Shown: positions 9,613 to 19,008, counted from the first letter of the stretch. The stretch is DNA of 64,000 nt from Megasphaera paucivorans (GCF_900103535.1 NZ_FNHQ01000011.1:21976-85975), one strand, 5' to 3'. Numbers and translations: made by a program. The notes: a model not told the origin generated them from the letters alone.

Positions 9613-10095
9613 CTATAAAATCAAAGTTGCTGCTTTTGGCTGTACATATAGTAATAAATTTCCATATCCCAGCGATCCTGCTGTCGGATCATATTCAAAG
9701 ATAGCTATACTGCCGGTTTTAAAGTCTATGGGTGTTCCCGTTATTTCCTTACTCCAATGACCCAAAAAAGGCTCATGACCCACAACCAAAACAACATCAT
9801 TTTTCTCTTTAATTAAAACGTCTTGATAAAAGCTTCGCAAATCTCCCGCTGCAATAGACGAATGCATGTCCATATAAACAGCTTGGATTGCTCGCCCCAT
9901 AATTATCGCTGTTTCACGTGCCCGAACCAGCGGACTAGACCAGATAATTGTATTTCCTGCAGGCCACCAGCGCTTTGCCAAAGAAGCCATAACCGTTACG
10001 CGCTGCCGCCCATTTTCTGTTAAATGTCGTTGGCTATCATTACTGCCATGCTTCAATATCTCTGCTTTGCCATGTCGCATTAAACACAAAAACAT
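9613..10095 (-). CDS. sixA: Phosphohistidine phosphatase SixA-like (histidine phosphatase family)
   Basis: 160 residues. The catalytic RHG motif is at residues 7-9 (LMRHGKAE), and the second His is in VVGHEPFLG. The small size and the motif SSPLVRARETA fit the SixA branch, which removes phosphate from histidine phosphotransfer domains. It lies 19 nt upstream of thiD and 27 nt downstream of the metal-sensor gene. The biological substrate is not shown by the context. Confidence 0.85.
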   Translation of the reverse strand: MFLCLMRHGKAEILKHGSNDSQRHLTENGRQRVTVMASLAKRWWPAGNTIIWSSPLVRARETAIIMGRAIQAVYMDMHSSIAAGDLRSFYQDVLIKEKNDVVLVVGHEPFLGHWSKEITGTPIDFKTGSIAIFEYDPTAGSLGYGNLLLYVQPKAATLIL

Positions 10096-10122
10096 AGTTT
10101 ATTCCCCATTTTTTTAGTATGA

Positions 10123-10482
10123 CTATTCAGCCACATGTTCTAACCCTACCGCCAAAAGAGTAAAGACATGATTATCCGCTAAAGAATACCAAATAACCTT
10201 ACCATCCCGTCGAAACTGTACTAACCGCGCATCCCGCAATATTCGCAGTTGATGAGAAACCGCCGATTGCCCCATCCGAATCTGTTCAGCAATTTCACAT
10301 ACACACATTTCACCCTCCATTAACGCGTGAAGTATGCGTAATCGTGTCGGATCCCCAAGTACCTTAAATATGGCCGCCAATGGCTGTATATATTCCTTGG
10401 GAAGATTCGGCTGCAATATAGTTTTTTTTTCTAATTCCACAATGCCGCAATATTTTCCGTGTGTATGTTCATGATTCACCAT
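10123..10482 (-). CDS. ArsR/SmtB-family metal sensor with both alpha3N and alpha5 site residues
   Basis: 119 residues, winged-helix repressor. The recognition helix segment is MGQSAVSHQLRILRDARLV. Two metal sites can be read. The alpha3N-type Cys pair CVC (in EMCVCEIA) is accompanied by a His/Cys-rich N-terminus (NHEHTHGKYCG). The alpha5 site has D, H, H and E at the spacing 1-3-14-17 in DNHVFTLLAVGLEHVAE, which is the SmtB/CzrA zinc-site spacing. It should therefore sense Zn or a similar ion and leave DNA on metal binding. No efflux pump gene is adjacent; downstream are sixA and thiD. The short ribosome site GAGGCG precedes the ATG at 10482. Confidence 0.85.
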   Translation of the reverse strand: MVNHEHTHGKYCGIVELEKKTILQPNLPKEYIQPLAAIFKVLGDPTRLRILHALMEGEMCVCEIAEQIRMGQSAVSHQLRILRDARLVQFRRDGKVIWYSLADNHVFTLLAVGLEHVAE

Positions 10483-10551
10483 TATCGCCTCTATTTATCA
10501 AAAAATAATCATAATTCGCTGTTATCACGCAATCTCCGTCATTGTTATCTT

Positions 10552-10560
10552 ATTATATCA
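10552..10560 (-). promoter_or_regulatory. Extended -10 promoter for the metal-sensor operon
   Basis: On the minus strand the sequence reads TGATATAAT, a perfect extended -10 element, about 70 nt before the ATG. No good -35 is seen. Two GATAACA copies lie between it and the gene and might be part of a repressor site. Confidence 0.5.
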
Positions 10561-10743
10561 TAACTCTTTGCGAATATCCGTACCGCTACGAATTTTTTTA
10601 TATTTTATCGTTAATTTTTACTGAACCTGTCGAATCTGTCGAATCTATAGATATATTTCTTTTATTTTTTTTCACATAAAATAATGCTATACTAATTATA
10701 GTGTATGGTATTATTGATTATTCCTTGAAAGGGGCTGACTTTT

Positions 10744-11268
10744 ATGAATGAAACGATTCAAACACTACTTACCCGTCGGAGTATCCGCAAGTACAAACCT
10801 GAACAGATAAAAGAAGAAGAATTGCAGAAAATAGTCAAAGCCGGAACCTTTGCCGCCTCTGGCAAAGGACAACAACCCGTTACTATCGTAGTAATTCAAA
10901 ACCATGACCTAATTGCTAAATTATCCGCTATGAACGCGGCAATCATGGGTACTAGCAGTGATCCATTTTATGGAGCACCTACTATCTGCCTCGTACTAAC
11001 AGATACAAAAAAATCCGTCAACGCTTGGTCTGACGGCTGTCTCGTCATGGGTAACCTCATGAATGCTGCCGCAGCACTCGGCATTGGTTCCTGCTGGGTC
11101 AATCGCGCAAAAGAAGAATTTGAATCTCCAGAAGGCAAGGCACTGTTAAAAAAATGGGGACTTCCTGAACATCTTACCGGGGTCGGCCATTGCACTCTCG
11201 GTTACGCTGACTGCCCGCTTCCCGCTGCAGCCCCGCGCAAAGCTGATTTTGTAATATATGTAAAATAA
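10744..11268 (+). CDS. Nitroreductase-family flavoprotein
   Basis: 174 residues. It has the N-terminal FMN-phosphate motif RRSIRKYKPEQI and the C-terminal GIGSCWVNRAKEE and GYADCPLP segments of the small NfsB-like nitroreductases. The enzymes are FMN homodimers that reduce nitro groups, quinones or other electron acceptors with NAD(P)H; the physiological substrate cannot be told from sequence. The ribosome site AAAGGGG is well placed. An extended -10 element TGCTATACT (10685-10693) lies upstream. The gene stands alone and is followed by a terminator. Confidence 0.88.
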   Translation: MNETIQTLLTRRSIRKYKPEQIKEEELQKIVKAGTFAASGKGQQPVTIVVIQNHDLIAKLSAMNAAIMGTSSDPFYGAPTICLVLTDTKKSVNAWSDGCLVMGNLMNAAAALGIGSCWVNRAKEEFESPEGKALLKKWGLPEHLTGVGHCTLGYADCPLPAAAPRKADFVIYVK

Positions 11269-11307
11269 AGTTACTATAATCAATAACAAACAGGAATGTA
11301 CTCAACG

Positions 11308-11355
11308 GGTCCGTACCCTAGTCTCTTTTCATAAATGACCGGTTGCGGACCTTTT
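11308..11355 (+). terminator. Probable terminator after the nitroreductase gene
   Basis: GGTCCG (11308-11313) pairs with CGGACC (11346-11351), with partial pairing inside, and is followed by TTTT. The stem is imperfect. Confidence 0.5.
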
Positions 11356-11404
11356 ATAATATCTAACCAACTCCGCGCCTTGCAATACTTTCTTAATGAT
11401 TCAT

Positions 11405-13132
11405 TTACGAACGTATACAATTCGTTAAGTCAAAAAATGTTATTAAATATATATCTCCATTATTACGCATCCCCAAATAATGTGCCTGCGCATGCATCAA
11501 CATAGAATGTCCATCATAATGGATGGAGTGATACGTAAATGAAACAGGCCTTTTCTTACATTTAGCCTGTTCCAAAGACTGCTGCACAATAATTTGATCA
11601 GCAGGTTGAATCGGATTCCATCCATCATTGTTTGTTGATAATGTATGCCGTCCCCAAATTTGTGCATATCCATGATTAGCCCATAGTAAGGTCAATACAC
11701 TATTTTTAAGTTCATATAAACCCATTCCATTGAGTAAATCAAGCAAGGCCATAATTTTTCTGTCGTACGCCATTATTGTTTTGTAACAACTCATATTATA
11801 ATCTATATTAATAATTTCTTCTGATACAGGCGGCGTATATTCATCCATAAAATGAAAAAAATCTGTTTCCGAAATCGGTTTCGAAAAATAGTACCCCTGC
11901 CCTGCATTGCAGCCTATATTCTTCAAATATTCACTCTGTTCCCTTGTTTCTACCCCTTCCATAACCGTTTCCAGATTTAGCCATTGTGCCATTTGGACAA
12001 TACTTCCGATAATATCTCCCGCCCGCTGCGAAATATCCATTTGTCGAATAAACAACATATCAATCTTCAGTGTATCGACGGGAAGATTCATCAGCATATT
12101 CAATGATGAATACCCACTGCCAAAATCATCCATAAGAATATGAAAGCCCACTTCTTTAAGCTGCGTTAAAATGACACGCATTTGCCGTGGATCATCCATG
12201 TAGGCAGATTCGGTCACTTCCAGTTCCAATACGTGTGGTGGCAAGTCATATTTTCTCAATAGTATAGTAAGCAGCTCGACGATATCCTGATGATAAAAAT
12301 CTACACGTGACACATTAACAGAAACCGGTACGATGGAACGCATAGCATCCAAACACTGCCGTTGATACCGGCAAACAGCTTCCCAAATATATTGGTCAAG
12401 AGCAACAATCATTCCATTTCGTTCAAAAAGCGGAATAAATTCGTTAGGATGTACTGTACCTAATTCATGATGAAACCACCGGATTAAGGCTTCCGCACGA
12501 ATAATTTGTTTCGTCGAAAAATCATACATAGGTTGATAAAATACTTGGAACTCACCACGATCCAATGAATTTTTCATTGAAGCCGCCAGCATTTGGTCAC
12601 GCCGCATTTTATCATGCATAATATTATCATATACAGCATATGGTTTAATTCCATTCGGAGTAACGGATTGGAGAGCCACGATAGCACAATCCGTCATCTC
12701 TTTGACCGTCATATTTTCATCATTTACCTTATATATGCCAAAGGTAAAATTAACATTGATATTTAAATCCAGTTTTTCCAATACCGCCTGACAATACTCA
12801 ATGAAAGACCGTATATGCAGCCGGCCTAATGGCAAACATCCGACAAAATGATCCGAATGAAGACGCCCAAATATATCTCTGCCATGTGAGTCTCTTTGCC
12901 AGCTGCGGACAACCTCCCCCAGTGTTTTCAATACATAATCGCCGGCAGAGGTTCCAAAAAGCTCATTAACTAATTTAAATTTGACAATATTGCTGCAAAC
13001 AACGATATATTCTTTCCGCTGATGAGTCGACAATACCTTTTCTGCTTGTGCAAAAAAATATTGCCGGCTGTAAAGTCCCGTCAGTCCATCGTATTTTGCA
13101 AATTCTGTTTGTCCGATAGCATCCGCCTTCAC
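11405..13132 (-). CDS. EAL-domain c-di-GMP phosphodiesterase with a degenerate GGDEF domain
   Basis: 575 residues. The N-terminal GGDEF domain (about 1-170) has GRLHSDHF where the GGDEF signature should be, so it is not expected to make c-di-GMP. The EAL domain (about 180-425) keeps the catalytic set: EALIRW, SVNVSR, LEVTES, DDFGSGYSS, KIDMLF, EGVE and QGYYFSKP. It should hydrolyse c-di-GMP to pGpG. A C-terminal region of about 140 residues resembles a PAS sensory module. No membrane segment is present. The start is a GTG at 13132 preceded by GGAG. The degenerate GGDEF probably regulates the EAL domain by binding GTP or c-di-GMP, which is family knowledge applied by inference. Confidence 0.9.
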   Translation of the reverse strand: MKADAIGQTEFAKYDGLTGLYSRQYFFAQAEKVLSTHQRKEYIVVCSNIVKFKLVNELFGTSAGDYVLKTLGEVVRSWQRDSHGRDIFGRLHSDHFVGCLPLGRLHIRSFIEYCQAVLEKLDLNINVNFTFGIYKVNDENMTVKEMTDCAIVALQSVTPNGIKPYAVYDNIMHDKMRRDQMLAASMKNSLDRGEFQVFYQPMYDFSTKQIIRAEALIRWFHHELGTVHPNEFIPLFERNGMIVALDQYIWEAVCRYQRQCLDAMRSIVPVSVNVSRVDFYHQDIVELLTILLRKYDLPPHVLELEVTESAYMDDPRQMRVILTQLKEVGFHILMDDFGSGYSSLNMLMNLPVDTLKIDMLFIRQMDISQRAGDIIGSIVQMAQWLNLETVMEGVETREQSEYLKNIGCNAGQGYYFSKPISETDFFHFMDEYTPPVSEEIINIDYNMSCYKTIMAYDRKIMALLDLLNGMGLYELKNSVLTLLWANHGYAQIWGRHTLSTNNDGWNPIQPADQIIVQQSLEQAKCKKRPVSFTYHSIHYDGHSMLMHAQAHYLGMRNNGDIYLITFFDLTNCIRS

Positions 13133-13298
13133 AACACATTCTCCATAAAAAAAACAAATGAATATATCTGTTCAGTAAAAACAAATATCTTGTTTACTAT
13201 GTCTATATAACTATAGTTAACATTATATATGATGAAAAAACGTTTCGCAATTTGTTTATGTTTATTTATTTATTTTTATTATATTTCGTATGTAATTT

Positions 13299-14032
13299 TC
13301 ACATATTGCAATATACAGGTTTATATCCGCACAAAGCAAATAATGGCAAGGTATCATATTGCATATCTTGTGAACAGTGTACCATGGGACGAATATCAGC
13401 ACAATAGGAACAATCGACAAAGCCAACACGCTGTAAGCACTGTAAATCCCATTGCGGGCGATTTTTCTGACTAATAGAGAGATCTTTTTTTAAGTTCTCA
13501 CATTCCCACAATATTTTTTTATCTAGCTTATGATGTACATTTTCTTTTTTTTCGGCTTCAGCTGCAAAATTAACAGATCCGTAATTAGAGTCAAAATTCA
13601 GCAAAATGCCCCCTGGTTTAAGAACCCGCAGCCACTCCGTATATGCGGCTGTCACATTGGGCAGATTCCACGTTAAATTCCGTGAAACAACTACTTCAAA
13701 AGTATTACTGGCAAAATCAAGTTGCTGCGCATTGCCACATTCAAAATGGATACTCATTTCATTGATCTGCGCCGCTTGTTCTGCCTCCCGCAGCATTTTT
13801 TCTGATGAATCAATTCCCGTCACACAGTACCCTGATTGTGCCATAAGAATAGCCAAAAAACCTGTTCCCGTTCCTACATCAAGGACACAGATGTCTTTTT
13901 TTCCGGTAAATAGGACGTTATAAAATTTTTCCAGGCTTGTGCATCAGGTCCTGCCAATTCTACGCGCCGTATATCACCAAACTCTTTACTGCGCACATTC
14001 CAATAATTTTGTACTCGCTTATCAAATTCCAT
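13299..14032 (-). pseudogene. Class I SAM-dependent methyltransferase, split by a -1 frameshift at a slippery A7 tract
   Basis: The ATG at 14032 has AGGAGG 6 nt upstream. Its frame runs 52 codons (MEFDKRVQNYWNVRSKEFGD...) to a TAG at 13874-13876. At 13895-13901 the codons read A-AAA-AAG, the classic -1 slippery heptamer. Slipping back one base there continues exactly as DICVLDVGTGTGFLAILMAQ, which is SAM motif I, and then reads on to 13299 through VVVSRNLTWNLPN and VLKPGGILLNFDSN. The joined product would be about 244 residues of the Methyltransf_11 type. It may be a pseudogene, a base-call error in the A-run, a phase-variable gene, or true programmed frameshifting. It is divergent from the ABC importer genes, and its substrate is unknown. 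Confidence 0.75.
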
Positions 14033-14106
14033 GCTAATCCTCCTTCAACTTTACGTACTATTATACAAGAATTTTTTATTTTAACAAAATATATTTAAAA
14101 CTGCCA

Positions 14107-14134
14107 TTGACATGAAGCCCCCTCCATGTAATAT
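14107..14134 (+). promoter_or_regulatory. Promoter for the peptide/nickel ABC importer operon
   Basis: TTGACA (14107-14112) is followed after 16 nt by TAATAT (14129-14134). The spacer contains the short inverted repeat ACATG/CATGT. The ribosome site AAAGGAG follows at about 14157-14163. Confidence 0.5.
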
Positions 14135-14174
14135 GATAAAAGAATATGTTTTACATAAAGGAGTTTTTATAACA

Positions 14175-15113
14175 ATGAAACATTATATACAAACCAGATT
14201 GCTCCATCTGATTCCCATACTTATAGGCATTACCTTTTTATCATTTGCACTTATGCATACAGCCTCAACGGATACAGTCGATTTACTATATGAGCAAAAC
14301 GGCGGTGCTTCTCCTGCCGCAATCACCGCTCATAAAATTGCACTCGGCTTAAATAAAGATTTTCTTGGTCAATACAGTGACTGGATTTGTAATATACTGC
14401 AGGGAAACATGGGTACTTCATTTGTATCCGGGCAACCCGTATCATCGGTCATTATAGAAAAAATTCCTGCTACGATCGAACTGATGGTTATAGCTGTATT
14501 AATCACACTTTTTATATCAATACCGTTAGGCATGGTAACTGCTGTAAAAAAAGGCAGCTGGATGGATTATATGATTCGTTTTTCAGCTTTTACCGGCAAT
14601 GCTTTGCCTGATTTCTTCATCGGTTTGCTGCTCCTTTATTTTTTTGCTGTTAAAATACCTGTTTTTTCTTTTTTGAATACTGACAGCAATACGGCTCCTA
14701 TACTTCCCGCCCTGACACTGGCAATTGCAATGAGTGCTAAATATACGCGGCAAATACGCGGTATTCTGCTGGAGGAACTGCATAAACCGTATATACAGGC
14801 AGCTCGCATACGAGGCGTACCTTATTTCTATATTCTTACTCATTATGTATTGCGTTCTGTTTTAGCTCCACTGCTGGCACTTCTGGGAGTATCTGTCGGT
14901 TCTCTGCTGGGAGGCGCCGCTATCGTCGAATCTATTTTCCTCTGGGACGGTATCGGAAAACTTGCCGTAGATGCCATCGTTATGCGCGATTATCCTATTA
15001 TTCAAGCCTATGTGATTTGGATGTCTCTTATCTACGTCCTTATTAATTTAGCAGTTGATATACTTTGCTGTTTTATTGATCCTCGCATCACGATTCATGA
15101 GGAGGGACATTAA
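14175..15113 (+). CDS. ABC importer permease, DppB/NikB type
   Basis: 312 residues with about six membrane helices. The N-terminal YIQTRLLHLIPILIGITFLSFALMHTA is typical of DppB/OppB/NikB, and the EAA loop reads AARIRGVPYFYILTHYVLR. It forms half of the channel with the following permease. I chose the ATG at 14175, preceded by AAAGGAG; a longer opening to 14112 lacks a ribosome site and overlaps the promoter. First of five genes (permease, permease, binding protein, ATPase, ATPase), the nikABCDE/dpp set. Peptide and nickel branches cannot be separated with confidence. Confidence 0.9.
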   Translation: MKHYIQTRLLHLIPILIGITFLSFALMHTASTDTVDLLYEQNGGASPAAITAHKIALGLNKDFLGQYSDWICNILQGNMGTSFVSGQPVSSVIIEKIPATIELMVIAVLITLFISIPLGMVTAVKKGSWMDYMIRFSAFTGNALPDFFIGLLLLYFFAVKIPVFSFLNTDSNTAPILPALTLAIAMSAKYTRQIRGILLEELHKPYIQAARIRGVPYFYILTHYVLRSVLAPLLALLGVSVGSLLGGAAIVESIFLWDGIGKLAVDAIVMRDYPIIQAYVIWMSLIYVLINLAVDILCCFIDPRITIHEEGH

Positions 15114-15114
15114 G

Positions 15115-15924
15115 ATGATACACACTGCTAAAAATTGTCGTTTTTTTACTCTTTTGTTACTGATTACCGCCGGACTTCTTTTTTCATTGGCAGCCGAATA
15201 TATCCTCCCGTTTGATGCTTATAGTCAAAATTTATTGCAAGCGTTGCAACCACCAAGCGCGGCTCACCTGCTTGGTACTGATCGTTTCGGCAGAGACATG
15301 CTGGCTCGTACAATTGCTGGTGCTAAAATAACAGTATTCACCGCATTGATTATAACTTTTCTGGCAAGTTCTTTAGGATCTCTCATCGGTCTGTTTTGCG
15401 GATATCATCGCAACCGCCTAGTCACAATTCTTTTACGTCTTACGGATGTATTTTTAGCTTTTCCGTCCATGGTTTTTGCTATTGCTGCCGCTGGATTACT
15501 GGGTGGAGGTACGTTTAATGCAGCTGCGGCTATTATGCTTGTTTCCTGGCCGAAATACACCCGTCTGGTACGTACGCAAACACTACCTTTACGGCAGACA
15601 GAATATATAGAGGCCGCCCGCATGAGCGGTTCGTCTTCTTGGCAAATTATGTTCTTTCATATTTTACCCGTCATTGTCGGTCCCATTTGTATTACAGCAG
15701 CACTCGATATCGGTACCATTATTACTGAAATTGCAGGTCTGTCATTTTTAGGATTGGGAACTGCACCTCCAGCCGCAGAATGGGGTTCGATGATGAGCGG
15801 AGCTCGTAATTTATTGCAAACAGCACCTTGGACTATTTTTGCTCCTGGTATTGCCATATTTATCACAGTTTCTTTATTTCAGTTATTCGCAGATTCTCTG
15901 CGTGATTTTTTTGATATCCATTAA
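15115..15924 (+). CDS. ABC importer permease, DppC/NikC type
   Basis: 269 residues. The N-terminal helix is followed by the family motif HLLGTDRFGRDMLARTIAGAKIT, and the EAA loop is EAARMSGSSSWQIMFFHILP. GAGGAGGG precedes the ATG at 15115, which is 1 nt after the upstream stop codon, so the two permeases are coupled. It pairs with the 14175-15113 permease to form the translocation pore. Confidence 0.9.
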   Translation: MIHTAKNCRFFTLLLLITAGLLFSLAAEYILPFDAYSQNLLQALQPPSAAHLLGTDRFGRDMLARTIAGAKITVFTALIITFLASSLGSLIGLFCGYHRNRLVTILLRLTDVFLAFPSMVFAIAAAGLLGGGTFNAAAAIMLVSWPKYTRLVRTQTLPLRQTEYIEAARMSGSSSWQIMFFHILPVIVGPICITAALDIGTIITEIAGLSFLGLGTAPPAAEWGSMMSGARNLLQTAPWTIFAPGIAIFITVSLFQLFADSLRDFFDIH

Positions 15925-15937
15925 GCGAGGTATTTAT

Positions 15938-17485
15938 ATGAACAAAAAAACTATTTTTTTTACTGCTGCATTAGGAATTATGTTACTTTTATCTGGTTGC
16001 AGCCAAAATAATTCTGCAACAACTTCCCCCCACAGTGAAAAAATATTTCACTACGGCACTATGGCATATGGAACAGCCATGCAGGATGCCGGAATAAATC
16101 CTCATGATACATACTGCGGCTGGAGTACTGTCCGCTATGGCATTGGTGAAACATTGTTCCGTTTCAACAAAGAAATGAAAATTGAACCATGGCTGGCCGA
16201 ATCTGCTAACCAACTAGATGATTATACGGTAAAAATTACTCTACGCAATGATATTACGTTTTCTAACGGCAAAAAAGTGACTGGGAATGATGTAAAAACA
16301 TGTTTGGAAGATTTATTGAAAAAAAACGATCGTGCTCCGCATGATTTAAAAATCAAAAACATTATCGCAGACGGACAAACGGTAACCATTCAATCTTCTG
16401 AAAAAGTGCCCGCTTTACTTCATTATCTAGCTGATCCCTATGCAGCGATCATTGACATGACAGCGGGAGAAAAAGATCGAATTGTCGTGGGTACGGGACC
16501 TTATGTCGCAGAAAAAGTAACAGACACCGAAATTGATTTAAAGAAAAACGCTCATTATTGGGGAAAAGTGCAACCAAAATTAGATAAGATTATTGTCCGC
16601 AGCATTACAGACGGAGATGCGCTTTCAATGGCGATGCAAAGTGGGGAACTAGACGCTGCACAAGGTCTTCCTTATGCCAGTTTATCAAATTTTCAAGATA
16701 CCAATAAATATAAAATCAATTCTGCCGCGACCTCCCGTGTATATCAAGCACTCATGAATTACAGGACCCCGGTTCTTCAAAATAACAACGTCCGCAAAGC
16801 TATTGCTATGGCAATTAATAAAGACCAATTTGTATCTGTACTATTAAATGGAAATGGCGTACCCGCCATAGGTGCCTTTCCTGACAATATGCCCTTTGGG
16901 CGCGGGCTTAAGGCTGCCCCGTATGATCCGGAAGCAGCACGCCGTCTGTTAGCACAAGCCGGTTACACAGAACGTGATGCTGACGGTTATGTATTAAAAA
17001 ACGGGAAACCACTGACACTGCGCTGGCTTACCTACACCTCTCGGCAGGAATTGCCTCTTCTTGCGGAATATGCGCAATCAGCCTTAAAAGAAATTGGTAT
17101 TAAGTTAGAGGTAAATGCTACCGATAATTATAAGGACTTTCTAAAACGAAACGAATTTGATATATATGCCAAGGCCATTGTCACTGCTCCCACAGGAGAT
17201 CCTGAATATTATTTTACCTCTAATGTCATGTCTGATTCACCTTATAATAACGGAGCATATAATAATCCCGATGTAGACCACCTCTGCGATCAGCTGCGCA
17301 ATACATTTGACACTAACAAAAGAAATGAATTAGCAATCCAGATCCAGCAACATATTCTTGATGATAACGCAATTATTTACACGGCATTTTTAAAAATGTC
17401 TTTTGTTATGAAAAAAAATGTAACTGGATTAGAAGCACATCCCTCAGACTACTATGAAATAACCCCTGAATTAGATATAAACTAA
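15938..17485 (+). CDS. Extracellular solute-binding lipoprotein, family 5 (peptide/nickel)
   Basis: 515 residues. A lipoprotein signal peptide ends in the lipobox LSGC (Cys21). The mature protein has the SBP_bac_5 pattern: GETLFRFNKEMKIEPWLAES, a VKITLRNDITFSNGKKVTGNDV segment, GTGPYV, and RKAIAMAINKDQFV. These proteins bind di- or oligopeptides or chelated nickel. The phrase DTYCGWSTVRYGIGETLF recalls the nickel/metallophore-type branch, but this is an impression. The zinc-uptake and Fur-family genes immediately downstream make a metal role attractive but not proven. The ATG at 15938 has a weak GCGAGG ribosome site. Confidence 0.88.
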   Translation: MNKKTIFFTAALGIMLLLSGCSQNNSATTSPHSEKIFHYGTMAYGTAMQDAGINPHDTYCGWSTVRYGIGETLFRFNKEMKIEPWLAESANQLDDYTVKITLRNDITFSNGKKVTGNDVKTCLEDLLKKNDRAPHDLKIKNIIADGQTVTIQSSEKVPALLHYLADPYAAIIDMTAGEKDRIVVGTGPYVAEKVTDTEIDLKKNAHYWGKVQPKLDKIIVRSITDGDALSMAMQSGELDAAQGLPYASLSNFQDTNKYKINSAATSRVYQALMNYRTPVLQNNNVRKAIAMAINKDQFVSVLLNGNGVPAIGAFPDNMPFGRGLKAAPYDPEAARRLLAQAGYTERDADGYVLKNGKPLTLRWLTYTSRQELPLLAEYAQSALKEIGIKLEVNATDNYKDFLKRNEFDIYAKAIVTAPTGDPEYYFTSNVMSDSPYNNGAYNNPDVDHLCDQLRNTFDTNKRNELAIQIQQHILDDNAIIYTAFLKMSFVMKKNVTGLEAHPSDYYEITPELDIN

Positions 17486-17501
17486 GGAAGTATACCTAAC
17501 A

Positions 17502-18266
17502 ATGTCTACCATATTATCGTTTCAAGACGTAACTGTCACCAATGGAAATAGAATCTTATTAGATGCGCTCCGATTTACTGTCTGTAAAGGAGAAATTCTT
17601 GTTATTGTCGGTGAATCAGGAAGCGGCAAAACAACACTGTTAAAAGCTGCCAGCGGTATGATTTCACCTCCACTGCAGCTACTGGGAGAGGTTTGTTACA
17701 AGGGACATACATTGCAGTCATCCGACTGGCAAAAAATATACGGGTATGAATTGTCGATACTATTTCAAAATGCATTATCTTCTTTTTGTCCTGTACAAAC
17801 CATCCAAACTCAATTATGGGACGCCGTACGTCTTACAGGGAAAATGAATCATTCGGAATTTACGGAAATTGTAAAAAAACGTGCCGTAATGCTAGGACTT
17901 CCCGAGGAAAGTCTACACAAGTATCCGATTACGTTTTCCGGTGGCATGATTCAAAGAGCTGAACTTTTATTCCCCCTTATTATGCCTCCTCATCTGCTGC
18001 TGGCGGATGAACCAACATCTGCAGTGGACAGTTTAACACAACAAAAAATTGCGGATGCACTACTGCGTCTGCGCCGTTATCATCAAACGGCGATTATCTT
18101 TGTTACACATGATATCCGCTTGGCTCGTTATATGGCAGACACACTGCTTGTTCTCAAGCAAGGTCATTTGATCGAATACGGCAAAGCCAGCAGTGTGATC
18201 GGAAATCCACAACAACCGTATACAAAAGAGTTGTTGTTCTTGGCCGGAATACGAAAGGACTTCTAA
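17502..18266 (+). CDS. ABC importer ATPase, DppD/NikD type
   Basis: 254 residues. Walker A GESGSGKTT (about 36-44), signature FSGGMIQRAEL and Walker B LLLADEPTSAVD are intact, with the switch His in VTHD. It is shorter than most DppD proteins because the C-terminal oligopeptide-ABC extension is reduced, which is more usual for NikD-like proteins. It ends 1 nt before the next ATPase gene begins. Confidence 0.9.
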   Translation: MSTILSFQDVTVTNGNRILLDALRFTVCKGEILVIVGESGSGKTTLLKAASGMISPPLQLLGEVCYKGHTLQSSDWQKIYGYELSILFQNALSSFCPVQTIQTQLWDAVRLTGKMNHSEFTEIVKKRAVMLGLPEESLHKYPITFSGGMIQRAELLFPLIMPPHLLLADEPTSAVDSLTQQKIADALLRLRRYHQTAIIFVTHDIRLARYMADTLLVLKQGHLIEYGKASSVIGNPQQPYTKELLFLAGIRKDF

Positions 18267-18267
18267 T

Positions 18268-19008
18268 ATGCTGCTCACTGTTAAAAATTTAACAAAAACG
18301 TATTATCAATATAAACCGATACAAGCGTTAGATCACATTTCTTTCCAGATGGATGCCGGAGAAATAATTGCTGTAATCGGTGAAAGCGGTTCAGGCAAAA
18401 GCACGTTAGCACAATGTTTATGTCGTTTTATAAATAGCGACGAGGGTGAAATTTTTTTTGATGGACAAGATATCACTCATATTTCTGAACAACACTGCAA
18501 AAAAATATATAGCCAGATGCAAATGGTTTTTCAAAATCCCATTGAATCCTTTCATCCACGCAAAACCTTGCGAAAAAGTATCATTGCCGGACCTCAAAAT
18601 TTTCATATTCATATAAGTCAAGCAGCATGGCATCAACTTGTCGAAGAAGTACAACTGAATACTTCTTTTTTAGACCGTTATCCCCATCAAATCAGTGGAG
18701 GAGAATGCCAACGAGCAGCATTACTACGGGCATTATGCATTAATCCAAAGCTTCTTGTTTGTGACGAAGTAACCAGTGCGCTCGATGTAAGCACACAAGG
18801 AAAAATTGCAGACCTTATCAAAAGCATATGCTGCAGCCATCACATTGCATGTCTTTTCATTACACATGATCTTTGTCTAGCCCGCTGGATCAGCACTAAA
18901 ACGATGGTACTGCATAATGGCAGGCTAATTGAAAACGGTCCTACAGAGAAAATTTTTACAAATCCGCAGGAAAACTACACAAAAGAATTATTATCTTCAC
19001 GTATATAA
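18268..19008 (+). CDS. ABC importer ATPase, DppF/NikE type
   Basis: 246 residues. Walker A GESGSGKST, signature ISGGECQRAAL, Walker B LLVCDEVTSALD and switch ITHD are present. The partner of the preceding ATPase; the pair powers the importer. Last gene of the operon, followed by the hairpin at 19083-19118. Confidence 0.9.
   Translation: MLLTVKNLTKTYYQYKPIQALDHISFQMDAGEIIAVIGESGSGKSTLAQCLCRFINSDEGEIFFDGQDITHISEQHCKKIYSQMQMVFQNPIESFHPRKTLRKSIIAGPQNFHIHISQAAWHQLVEEVQLNTSFLDRYPHQISGGECQRAALLRALCINPKLLVCDEVTSALDVSTQGKIADLIKSICCSHHIACLFITHDLCLARWISTKTMVLHNGRLIENGPTEKIFTNPQENYTKELLSSRI

Noticed and set aside
8787..10560. Possible TPP riboswitch for thiD
   Set aside because: No THI-box blocks are visible upstream of the operon or in its spacers.
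13208..13219. Palindrome TAACTATAGTTA upstream of the EAL gene
   Set aside because: Twelve bases in AT-rich DNA can arise by chance and no promoter boxes could be tied to it.
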